Shown piece after piece: positions 1-5,505 of a DNA stretch of 6,791 nucleotides. The notes under the pieces were generated by a model, which made no database searches, had not been told where the DNA came from, and saw only the letters and a list, made by a program, of their open reading frames with translations. The translations under genes were made by a program, and so were the position numbers. How positions within the stretch are numbered: the first letter of the stretch is position 1; every line of letters begins with the position of its first letter. Source of the DNA: Methanosarcinales archaeon (GTDB lineage: Archaea; Halobacteriota; Methanosarcinia; Methanosarcinales; Methanogasteraceae). The stretch is taken from positions 1 to 6,791 of the forward strand of contig JAUWCK010000060.1 in assembly GCA_030609345.1 (NCBI GenBank), written 5' to 3'.

Positions 1-1
1 T

Positions 2-193
2 GGATATGATCTCGACAAGGTCAAGTATTCCTTCGAAACGTGGGACGGTGAATGGATCAGCGATCCATACCTCGAGATCAACAGCACCCTCGAATTTGCG
101 AAGGTTCAACACAATCTCGGAAATATCGACACAGTGCTTACCGCGGAGGATCTCTTCGATACAAGGTTCTACGATGAGGTGACAGGGGAGTAA
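2..193 (+). CDS. C-terminal end of a probable ABC transporter substrate-binding protein (partial)
   Basis: An open frame runs from the left edge (first full codon at base 2) to a TAA at 191-193, giving 63 residues with no start in the window. The end contains STLEFAKVQHNLGNIDT and then EDLFDTRFYDEVTGE. This helix followed by an aromatic- and acid-rich end resembles the C-terminus of NitT/TauT/THI5-like periplasmic substrate-binding proteins, which bind small molecules outside the cell and deliver them to an ABC permease. That assignment rests on remembered family resemblance only. No ligand can be proposed, and the signal peptide and ligand pocket lie outside the window. The gene ends in a terminator hairpin whose loop holds the stop codon, so it is probably the last gene of its transcript. 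It is convergent with the minus-strand operon to its right. Confidence 0.55.
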   Translation, partial: GYDLDKVKYSFETWDGEWISDPYLEINSTLEFAKVQHNLGNIDTVLTAEDLFDTRFYDEVTGE

Positions 194-216
194 TCCCCTT
201 TTTGTTTCTTTTTTGC
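184..216 (+). terminator. Intrinsic-type terminator: GNRA-loop hairpin plus T-tract
   Basis: AGGGGA (184-189) pairs perfectly with TCCCCT (194-199) around the four-base loop GTAA (190-193), a GNRA-type tetraloop that includes the TAA stop codon. A T-rich run follows directly (199-214, interrupted by one G and one C). T-tracts are the main signal for archaeal RNA polymerase termination, and here a compact hairpin adds to it. It should end the transcript of the substrate-binding-protein gene within about 20 nt of its stop codon. Confidence 0.6.
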
Positions 217-357
217 GCTATCGAATATATCTGGCACTGCTCTCATCATAGTTGATGGGCATAACTTGAACCTCGCTAATTCAGTCCACGTCCGGATAAT
301 TAGCCATGCCATCAGCTACTGTAAAAAGTGAACAGGTACAACGTTTCGATGCCCCAG

Positions 358-882
358 CTATCGATCCCCGGTCTTCACCAGTTCGAGACGCTGCCCTTTG
401 ACTACCAGCTTGTCCGACCGCCTTGCAATGCTTCTTATGAATGTCGAACTCAGGTCAAAGACTCTGGACAGTCCTGCCATTGAGCGGTTGCCCTTGGAAA
501 CCTCCTCCTCGATCGACTCGATCATATCAGCAAGTTCTCCATCGCTCTTGAATGTGATCATTATCAGGTCGCTTATATCCTTGATCGAACACTGGAAATT
601 TGCATGTAACTTCGAATACGATACCGTATATTCCTTGTCCGGGGTTTTCCCGGGTTCTGGCATCCTCCACTGGCTCTCGATCAGCCCGCTCTTCCGCAGG
701 ATCGCGAGACTCGGCTTGACGTCTGCGCCGATGCACTCTGCAAGTTCCTGCTCGGTTGCCCACCCCTCTGACAACTCATCAAAGACGCTTTTATGTACGC
801 TTGAGCCGAATGTCCGCAGCAATGGTACCAGATCGGAAGGGTCGTTTACGAGTTTTGTCCGTTTCCCCATCTGTGTCGTCAT
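358..882 (-). CDS. ArsR-like winged-helix transcriptional regulator with a second C-terminal HTH-like segment
   Basis: This 174-residue protein is probably a cytoplasmic DNA-binding regulator. Residues about 16-72 form an ArsR-like winged helix: helix LVPLLRTFGSSVHKSVFDEL, then EQELAECIG, then the recognition-helix region KPSLAILRKSGLIES. A conserved-looking linker follows (WRMPEPGKTPDKEY, 72-85). Residues about 130-169 (NRSMAGLSRVFDLSSTFIRS, then RRSDKLVVKGQRLEL) look like a second helix-turn-helix ending in a strand. I recall proteins with this linker and ending in many methanogens, annotated as ArsR family, with no established target. There is no cysteine cluster for metal sensing; the only cysteines are C50 and C98. 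The ATG at 882 is preceded by AAAGGA (899-894), which lies inside the end of the upstream 91-aa gene. The gap is 6 nt. ATG at residue 5 is a weaker alternative because no SD precedes it. It is the last gene of the tubulin operon and could regulate it. Confidence 0.75.
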   Translation of the reverse strand: MTTQMGKRTKLVNDPSDLVPLLRTFGSSVHKSVFDELSEGWATEQELAECIGADVKPSLAILRKSGLIESQWRMPEPGKTPDKEYTVSYSKLHANFQCSIKDISDLIMITFKSDGELADMIESIEEEVSKGNRSMAGLSRVFDLSSTFIRSIARRSDKLVVKGQRLELVKTGDR

Positions 883-888
883 GGTGCA

Positions 889-1164
889 CTATGTCCTTTC
901 CAGATTGTCCAGAAACGCCTTTGCATCGGTCTCATCGCCATGCACAAAAATAAGTCTCATCTCATTGTTCAGTTCAATCACCATCTTATCAAAGAATTTC
1001 CTTTTGGCGTGAACCCTAATATCATTTTCGGTGTACATGCGTGCATCGTTACTGTAGTACAGATCGTGCCCGTCTTCGATACGGATGACCTTAAATCCCA
1101 TCTTTGCAAGAGTATCGGTGACCGATTCTACTGAGACCCCATCCTCATACTGTCTTATGATCAT
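889..1164 (-). CDS. Small protein of unknown function, 91 aa, in the tubulin operon
   Basis: I do not recognise this family. The protein is acidic to neutral and soluble, with no signal peptide, membrane segment or cysteine. By eye it has an N-terminal helix (about 11-22, VESVTDTLAKMG), a run of beta strands (FKVIRIED, DLYYSND, ENDIRVHAK, KMVIELNNE, MRLIFVHGD) and a C-terminal helix (about 77-90, DAKAFLDNLER). Antiparallel strands closed by a C-terminal helix suggest a small PH-like or similar alpha/beta fold, but that is only a topology guess. The gene is probably real: it sits between the tubulin-like gene and the regulator with 6-nt gaps on both sides. Its SD (AAGGAT, 1172-1167) overlaps the tubulin TAA stop, and its own end supplies the SD of the next gene. 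This arrangement implies co-transcription and coupled translation, so an accessory role for the tubulin homologue is plausible but unproven. Confidence 0.75.
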   Translation of the reverse strand: MIIRQYEDGVSVESVTDTLAKMGFKVIRIEDGHDLYYSNDARMYTENDIRVHAKRKFFDKMVIELNNEMRLIFVHGDETDAKAFLDNLERT

Positions 1165-1170
1165 GTATCC

Positions 1171-2271
1171 TTAGTATATCGGCTCAAGATCTTCGATATG
1201 AGAAAACGCGCTGTCGAGTTGGCTTTTTGACTTGTCCTGTCTCCCCTTCTCGAACCGAATTGCCTCTGCCGCAACGGCATACAATTTTTCAAGTTCCGGG
1301 ACTGAGTTTAGCGTAAATAACGATAAAACTCTTGGTCTGCCCTTCTGGATGAGAACTCCTTTGAAGACCTGCCCAACCTCAGCGGACAGTTCTTCTATGG
1401 TCTTGGTGATCAGATCAAGATCAAGATATTTCTTGTCGCCTTTGATGATCAGCATCGCACGCGCACCTTCCTTGTAGACGTTTGTCGGGAATAGAAGTCC
1501 GCTCGGCTTGAAACTTCCGAGAATCGCTGATTTGATTGTACTGTCCTTGGATGCCTCGTAAAATCCCATGGTTCCGATACCGATCCCACCGTTCATCACG
1601 GTCTTGAGATCGCCAAGGTCGGTGACCATCAGCATCTCGCTGTTGAGCGCCTCTATAAGGAAGAGTAACCGCCGCGCGGTCGTGGTGTTGATCTTGTCGT
1701 AAGCGGATTTAATGTCGCCTGCGTACTTCTTCAGATATTGGTTATCCACGAGCAGCACACCTGCAGGTTCCACCTCTACGAGGTCTTTCAGGCAGAAAGC
1801 AGCGTTCTGCAGGAAGATAGATCCTTCTTCCCTGAATGGAAGTACTGCAATGCAGATTACCGGAGCATTGGTATATGTTTCTTTCAGTTCGCGTACGAGA
1901 AGTGGTGCAAATGATGAGCCGCTCCCGCCGGCAGCAGATGTGATGATGAAAATAAGGTCAAACGTCCCTCTTCTATCGATCTCGCTCATGATTAGCTCCT
2001 TATTCTCCTCAAACACCTGTTTCCCGAGGCTTCGATTCGCGCCGACGCCGTGTAGATGCGGGACATGCAACCGGTCCTTCGCACGCGTATCCACAAGTCC
2101 TTTTAAGTCATTGATCGCTGTGTTGATCGCAATCGTCTTGACCGATGCCGGAAACTTCTGGCGTGTGTAGTATTTCGCAAATGCACCGCCGCGTCCAAAC
2201 GCCTCACGATTCATCGCATCAAGTATCCGGTTTCCGCATTGCCCCAGTCCAAGAACTAATATGTTAAGCAT
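1171..2271 (-). CDS. CetZ-like tubulin/FtsZ-superfamily GTPase
   Basis: This 366-aa protein belongs to the tubulin/FtsZ superfamily of GTP-dependent, filament-forming cytoplasmic proteins. Motifs from the ATG start: T1 nucleotide loop GLGQCGNRI (8-16), whose GQCGN occupies residues 10-14 as in eukaryotic beta-tubulin; NTAINDLKGL (50-59), like the CetZ NTAxxDLxGL segment; T3-like HGVGANRSLG (74-83); T4 loop AAGGSGSS (113-120), where FtsZ and CetZ have GGGTGSG; VLPFREEG (143-150); LLVDNQYL (173-180), like CetZ; and T7 synergy loop VTDLGDLKTVM (216-226), which keeps both catalytic aspartates (D218, D221) but lacks the usual Asn. The C-terminal domain (about 250-345) is followed by a short tail (IEDLEPIY) without the FtsZ tail peptide. 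CetZ proteins affect cell shape in haloarchaea; the role here is unknown. The gene follows the CARDB-like gene by 15 nt. A GTG at 2277 would add two residues but lies inside the SD. The altered T4 loop suggests unusual GTP handling or a divergent subfamily. Confidence 0.88.
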   Translation of the reverse strand: MLNILVLGLGQCGNRILDAMNREAFGRGGAFAKYYTRQKFPASVKTIAINTAINDLKGLVDTRAKDRLHVPHLHGVGANRSLGKQVFEENKELIMSEIDRRGTFDLIFIITSAAGGSGSSFAPLLVRELKETYTNAPVICIAVLPFREEGSIFLQNAAFCLKDLVEVEPAGVLLVDNQYLKKYAGDIKSAYDKINTTTARRLLFLIEALNSEMLMVTDLGDLKTVMNGGIGIGTMGFYEASKDSTIKSAILGSFKPSGLLFPTNVYKEGARAMLIIKGDKKYLDLDLITKTIEELSAEVGQVFKGVLIQKGRPRVLSLFTLNSVPELEKLYAVAAEAIRFEKGRQDKSKSQLDSAFSHIEDLEPIY

Positions 2272-2273
2272 GG

Positions 2274-2279
2274 TCACCT
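2274..2279 (-). promoter_or_regulatory. Shine-Dalgarno site AGGTGA that decides the tubulin-homologue start
   Basis: Reading the minus strand, AGGTGA then CC then ATG matches the archaeal SD core (GGAGGTGATC, complementary to the 16S rRNA 3' end) at a normal distance from the ATG at 2271. The in-frame GTG at 2277 is part of this SD and has no SD of its own at normal spacing. Starting at 2271 also places GQCGN at residues 10-14, as in tubulins. The site lies between the stop of the CARDB-like gene (TGA, 2289-2287) and the tubulin ATG, so re-initiation by the same ribosomes is plausible. Confidence 0.65.
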
Positions 2280-2286
2280 GTCTCTT

Positions 2287-3453
2287 TCAGTAAGAATATT
2301 CTCTGCGTCGCTTTATGATCCATAACAGTATTAAGAGTATCGGAATTGCCGCAATGATATATATATAATACTCTTCCAAACCCGACTTCTCTGCCCAGAA
2401 CTCGAAAACGGCAGTTGCCTCCTCGTCTGCCCACATCACTTTCATCTCAACCACGTGTTTGCCTTCCTCGTCTGCGACCAGTATAACCTCGTACTCCTCG
2501 CTCTTATCTGGCTTGATCGATTCATATACCGGTTCCAACTCGCCGCCCTTCACCAATCGCACACCAGGAGGCAGATCGCCTTTGACGTAGACCTTTTCAG
2601 AAGTGGCGTTCCCGATATTCGTGATCGTAACAACCATCGGGACATCATCGCCGCAGGTTACGACGTAGTCGATCGGATCGATCGAGATCGTCAGTTCCGG
2701 CAGCAGCACTTCCTCGAGTATGATCTCGAGGACGCTGGATTGGGACAATACCGAATCCGAAACGCCTGACTCGCCTTTGTAGTTCAATACGGACGGCGGC
2801 ATCTCGCGCGTCCCCGGCTGCGCATCCTCCCCGATCTTCAGATCATACTCGATCCTTTCAGTAGCTCCTGCTGCTATATCCTCGATTGTGGACGGGCAGC
2901 CATCCTTATACGTCTTCGCAATCGTGCCCTCGTCGAGCATAATATCCGTGGCAGTACCGTTTCCTGTGTTCTTGATCGTGAGCGTGACCTTGACGGTCTG
3001 ACCGACCTCTGCCTTGTTCGGATCGATCGTTCTAGTGATGGTAAGTTTAGGGACGGTGACCGGTTCGGCGTCTACTTCGCCAGCATGTCGCTCGGTGACG
3101 TATAGCTTTTTCGAACTTTCTATCACAAACGAGGCTCCATTGGAGAAGACAGAATCGAGCGTGACCTCTATTGTCATACCGCTACCGCTTGTGTATTTGG
3201 TGGGAATATCCCCCCTATACAGTGTCTTTTTTGTACCAACGGAATCTTGATAACTGTAAAAATGGACTTGTGCAGACCAACCCATGTCCGCACCAATATC
3301 GAGCAGCTCGATGTAGATGTCATTATTCAGTACTACGTATTCATTTACTCCTATGGTGATGTTGGTGGTCTCTGCACCAGCAGCAGTCATCGGAAACAGT
3401 AGCATGAGAAGGACCGCAGCCACCACAACCATCAAAACTCTACAACCGTTCAT
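2287..3453 (-). CDS. Secreted CARDB-like protein with C-terminal membrane anchor
   Basis: This 388-aa surface protein has an N-terminal signal sequence (residues 1-27, hydrophobic 6-20, likely cleaved near AAGAE). A beta-rich domain of unknown type (about 30-125) follows. Next come two CARDB/DUF11-like beta-sandwich repeats. The first starts at PKLTITRTIDPNKAEVGQTV and carries VTLTIKNTGNGTATDI (about 135-245). The second starts at PELTISIDP and carries VVTITNIGNATSEKVYVKG (about 252-352). A single membrane helix (about 362-380) and a basic tail KRRREYSY end the chain, so nearly all of it faces outside and 8 residues face the cytoplasm. Such repeats are common in archaeal envelope and adhesion proteins. 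Possible N-glycosylation sequons are N31, N165 and N282. C186 and C267 are the only cysteines expected outside, and they sit in different repeats. The ATG at 3453 gives a good signal peptide. The gene is 15 nt from the tubulin start, and its cytoplasmic tail could contact that protein, which is inference. Confidence 0.8.
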   Translation of the reverse strand: MNGCRVLMVVVAAVLLMLLFPMTAAGAETTNITIGVNEYVVLNNDIYIELLDIGADMGWSAQVHFYSYQDSVGTKKTLYRGDIPTKYTSGSGMTIEVTLDSVFSNGASFVIESSKKLYVTERHAGEVDAEPVTVPKLTITRTIDPNKAEVGQTVKVTLTIKNTGNGTATDIMLDEGTIAKTYKDGCPSTIEDIAAGATERIEYDLKIGEDAQPGTREMPPSVLNYKGESGVSDSVLSQSSVLEIILEEVLLPELTISIDPIDYVVTCGDDVPMVVTITNIGNATSEKVYVKGDLPPGVRLVKGGELEPVYESIKPDKSEEYEVILVADEEGKHVVEMKVMWADEEATAVFEFWAEKSGLEEYYIYIIAAIPILLILLWIIKRRREYSY

Positions 3454-3473
3454 CGATACCAGCCTCTGTGGGT

Positions 3474-3491
3474 ATATGTTTTAAACTTTGC
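3474..3491 (-). promoter_or_regulatory. Possible TATA promoter for the CARDB-tubulin operon
   Basis: On the minus strand a purine-rich, BRE-like GCAAAG (3491-3486) is followed by TTTAAAAC (3485-3478) and then ATATA. The centre of TTTAAAAC lies about 28 nt before the ATG at 3453, which would start transcription within a few bases of the ATG. A weak GAGG (about 10 nt before the ATG) could serve read-through transcripts from the protease gene. The 55-nt gap after that gene holds no T-tract terminator, so both transcription routes are possible. Confidence 0.45.
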
Positions 3492-3508
3492 GAACCACTG
3501 CACCTGAA

Positions 3509-5329
3509 TCACGCGTATCTTCTCCTGAGCAGGTACACAGCAGCAACTATGGTTAGCACCCAGTACCCGCCCGGACCGGTAGTCTCCGCGGTCTCTTCGT
3601 CCACAGTCTCTCTTATCTCGTCAGTTCCCTGTTCCGCAGTCCGGTTGCCCTGACCTGCAAACGACCGCGCAGTTCTCGCAACCATCTTTGCGTATCCGTA
3701 ATCGACGATCCGGTCGGTATCTGATGATGCGAGTATTTCTGCGTGCTCATAAGCGCTCGTGGCAAGAATCGGCTCTGCCCCGCCCCTCTTTGCAGCGAGG
3801 ATGGCTGACATCGCATCCCTCTCGCTCTTGTTCACCTTCTCATCGATATCAGCGATGCCTATGAGTTCGATCGCGGTTCCCGCTATCACCATCGCGTGCA
3901 ACGAATCGTAGATCGCGCCGGCATAGTATCCTGTGTAAAGTTCCTTTCTGGCGCGGGATAGGTCATCTGTCGCATCCGGGATCCATGATCGGTCTCTTCC
4001 AGCCTCGCTGGATAGCATCTCGGCATAAGCAAGTATCGACGCGGATTGGCTGTAGTACCTGCCTGCACGATCCTTGAGCAGATCCTTTGGAATCTCCGCA
4101 CCTCCGCCGACGCATGAGAGCGTTGCCCACCACTTCGCTGACCGTGCCCGCTCCATCGCAAACGCCAGCAGGTATATCGCATCGTCCGCGCTCTCTGCAC
4201 GACTTGCCCATTCCAATCGCTCTTTCGCTATCGTAAGTCTCGATTCTGCCGCACCTATCCCCTCTAAAACCCCGTTTTCTGATCTCGCTTCCGAAACGGC
4301 GAGTTCGGCGTCTGCTATCTCGTCATCGACGCAGACTGTGAGATTGGAGAGATACTCGTCCTTGTCACCGGAGTCGAGATACAGAGAGTGCCATCCGATG
4401 CGCCGAATCTTGATCATCGTACTGAAACTCCGGCTCATGGACGCATAGTAGTTTCCTGTGTCATAATCGTCCTGTGCATCCTCGATCGTCTGAATCTGGC
4501 TTATCAGTGCATCCTCGAGACGTGAATCCACGATCGCATCGGTCTCATTGTACTGCGCTCTCGTCTCGTCCAGCAATGCAAGAGCAAGCGGCTGCATCGC
4601 ATCTAAGTATTCCTGTGTCTGCACTTCGCCAGTCAGTATTATCCTGGGAATCTCGTTACCAGTGTATGCATAAACTGCGTCTCTTATGTCGTCGATCTCC
4701 CTGACCTCGACCCCCTGCTCCGCTCCGAGTTCGATCACGTTTGTGGTGACCAGTTCATCGCTGATCGTGACAAAAGGATCATCGTGTTCGATGACCTGCA
4801 CGATTTCCGTGATATTTCCCTGTCCCGGCGGTATCAGGAATGTGTGTGCGCCGTGCCTCACGGATACGTTTAGTTTTGCAGGGATTCCCCCGACCGCACC
4901 GATCGATCCGTCCGGATTGATCATACCGGTCATAACGACCCCCCGGTCAACAGTCCAGTTCTCAAGCGCTGCAACCGTAGCGACGGTCATTGCCGCGCCT
5001 GCTGAGGGTCCGCCGATCACTGGCGAGTCTGCCTGTATCACGTAAAAGAAGTCGTGGACTTCGGGATCGGTGCCTGTGATGTCACACGCCACCATCGATG
5101 ACAATCTGGCAGACCCCTGCATATCGACCTGCGCAAACGGCTCGGTGTCGACGAAGACATGTCCTGTGCCGTCTGCCACCCAGACCGTAAGATTCGTAAG
5201 CACGCCGATCTCTTCGTTTGCATATACTGCAGGAAGCATGACCGATACCGGCGCAGCCGATGTGTAGGGGGTACATGACAGGAGGATTGGAAGTATCAGA
5301 AGTATCAGGATCAGGCGCTTCTTTTCCAT
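3509..5329 (-). CDS. Secreted, membrane-anchored Lon-like (S16) serine protease without ATPase domain
   Basis: This 606-aa protein resembles the archaeal secreted serine proteases grouped as COG1750. It has an N-terminal signal sequence MEKKRLILILLILPILLSC, whose LLSC (16-19) could be a lipobox. A Lon-type catalytic domain follows (about 28-215): GGPSAGAAMTVA with catalytic Ser109, VVMTGMINPDGSIGAVGGIP (131-150), then AKLNVSVRHGAHTFLIPPG with catalytic Lys152, as in the Lon Ser-Lys dyad. Residues about 235-565 are alpha-helical and rich in Ala, Glu and Arg, with no AAA+ Walker motifs. A C-terminal membrane helix (about 588-602) ends in LLRRRYA. The protein is thus tethered with its catalytic domain outside, where no ATP-driven unfoldase is available. 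The frame stays open upstream to 5479, but that extension runs through the promoter and the start of trpA; ATG 5329 begins a clean signal peptide about 27 nt from a TATA box. It lies upstream of the tubulin operon, so it could process envelope proteins, possibly its neighbour's product. The substrate is unknown. Confidence 0.85.
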   Translation of the reverse strand: MEKKRLILILLILPILLSCTPYTSAAPVSVMLPAVYANEEIGVLTNLTVWVADGTGHVFVDTEPFAQVDMQGSARLSSMVACDITGTDPEVHDFFYVIQADSPVIGGPSAGAAMTVATVAALENWTVDRGVVMTGMINPDGSIGAVGGIPAKLNVSVRHGAHTFLIPPGQGNITEIVQVIEHDDPFVTISDELVTTNVIELGAEQGVEVREIDDIRDAVYAYTGNEIPRIILTGEVQTQEYLDAMQPLALALLDETRAQYNETDAIVDSRLEDALISQIQTIEDAQDDYDTGNYYASMSRSFSTMIKIRRIGWHSLYLDSGDKDEYLSNLTVCVDDEIADAELAVSEARSENGVLEGIGAAESRLTIAKERLEWASRAESADDAIYLLAFAMERARSAKWWATLSCVGGGAEIPKDLLKDRAGRYYSQSASILAYAEMLSSEAGRDRSWIPDATDDLSRARKELYTGYYAGAIYDSLHAMVIAGTAIELIGIADIDEKVNKSERDAMSAILAAKRGGAEPILATSAYEHAEILASSDTDRIVDYGYAKMVARTARSFAGQGNRTAEQGTDEIRETVDEETAETTGPGGYWVLTIVAAVYLLRRRYA

Positions 5330-5351
5330 CAGGAGTTTATCTATTGCTACC

Positions 5352-5360
5352 GATATAAAG
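5352..5360 (-). promoter_or_regulatory. TATA promoter of the Lon-like protease gene (leaderless)
   Basis: The minus strand reads CTTTATATC (5360-5352), close to the archaeal TATA consensus, with the A-rich, BRE-like AAAAAGCAAT just upstream. Its centre is about 27 nt from the ATG at 5329, the usual distance from TATA box to transcription start. The mRNA should therefore begin at or next to the start codon. Consistent with this, no Shine-Dalgarno site precedes the ATG; the bases before it read CTCCTG. Confidence 0.6.
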
Positions 5361-5371
5361 ATTGCTTTTTG

Positions 5372-5388
5372 GGGGCGGGGTTGCCCCG
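5372..5388. repeat. GC-rich inverted repeat between divergent promoters
   Basis: CGGGG (5376-5380) pairs with CCCCG (5384-5388) around TTG; alternatively GGGGC (5372-5376) pairs with GCCCC (5383-5387). It is the only strongly GC-rich element in an otherwise AT-rich divergent promoter region, lying upstream of the protease TATA box and upstream of the trpA TATA candidates. It could be an operator for either gene or chance composition. No TrpY-type TGTACA box was seen near it. Confidence 0.3.
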
Positions 5389-5399
5389 AATCAGTTTTA

Positions 5400-5452
5400 T
5401 TTATATGTCCTCCCTGATATTTATAATGGTTTACGTCCCCGATTCTTATATG
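5400..5452 (+). promoter_or_regulatory. trpA promoter region with three candidate TATA boxes
   Basis: Three TATA-like elements precede trpA: TTTATATG (5400-5407), TTTATAAT (5420-5427) and CTTATATG (5445-5452). The first and third share the direct repeat TTATATGT, 45 bp apart. Expected transcription starts would be near 5430, 5450 and 5475. The third would give a leader of about 30 nt to the ATG at 5506 and would lie past the alternative ATG at 5470. The sequence alone does not show which box is used, or whether the others are regulator sites. Confidence 0.4.
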
Positions 5453-5505
5453 TGGTTTCATGTTACTATATGAAAGCACCAGACCGCAATACGGACGATC
5501 ATCCC

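Noticed and set aside
321..330. Possible minus-strand terminator (five T) after the winged-helix gene
   Set aside because: Only five T and at most a 4-bp stem; too weak to annotate. The rest of 217-357 holds no gene or RNA that I can support.
398..1012. Long plus-strand open frame (204 codons) opposite the winged-helix gene and the 91-aa gene
   Set aside because: Its translation is Ser/Leu-rich with no recognisable fold and it runs antisense across two well-supported genes that have SDs and operon spacing.
1712..2170. 152-codon plus-strand open frame inside the tubulin gene
   Set aside because: It is antisense to clear tubulin motifs; the composition is typical of a shadow frame.
2711..2732. 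Perfect 8-bp inverted repeat with 6-nt loop inside the CARDB-like gene
   Set aside because: It arises from the coding repeat LE-II-LEE using CTC GAG twice; there is no T-tract or gene boundary nearby, so it is probably coincidental.
4074..4448. 124-codon plus-strand open frame inside the protease gene
   Set aside because: Antisense shadow of an Ala/Glu/Arg-rich helical region; no start signal or recognisable domain.
5330..5479. 50-residue N-terminal extension of the Lon-like protease
   Set aside because: It would put a hydrophilic stretch before the signal peptide, run through the gene's own TATA box, and overlap the start region of trpA.
5362..5505. Upstream extension of trpA to ATG 5362 (48 extra residues)
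   Set aside because: It crosses all three TATA candidates and has no similarity to TrpA. A start at 5470 remains possible, but 5506 fits the family numbering.
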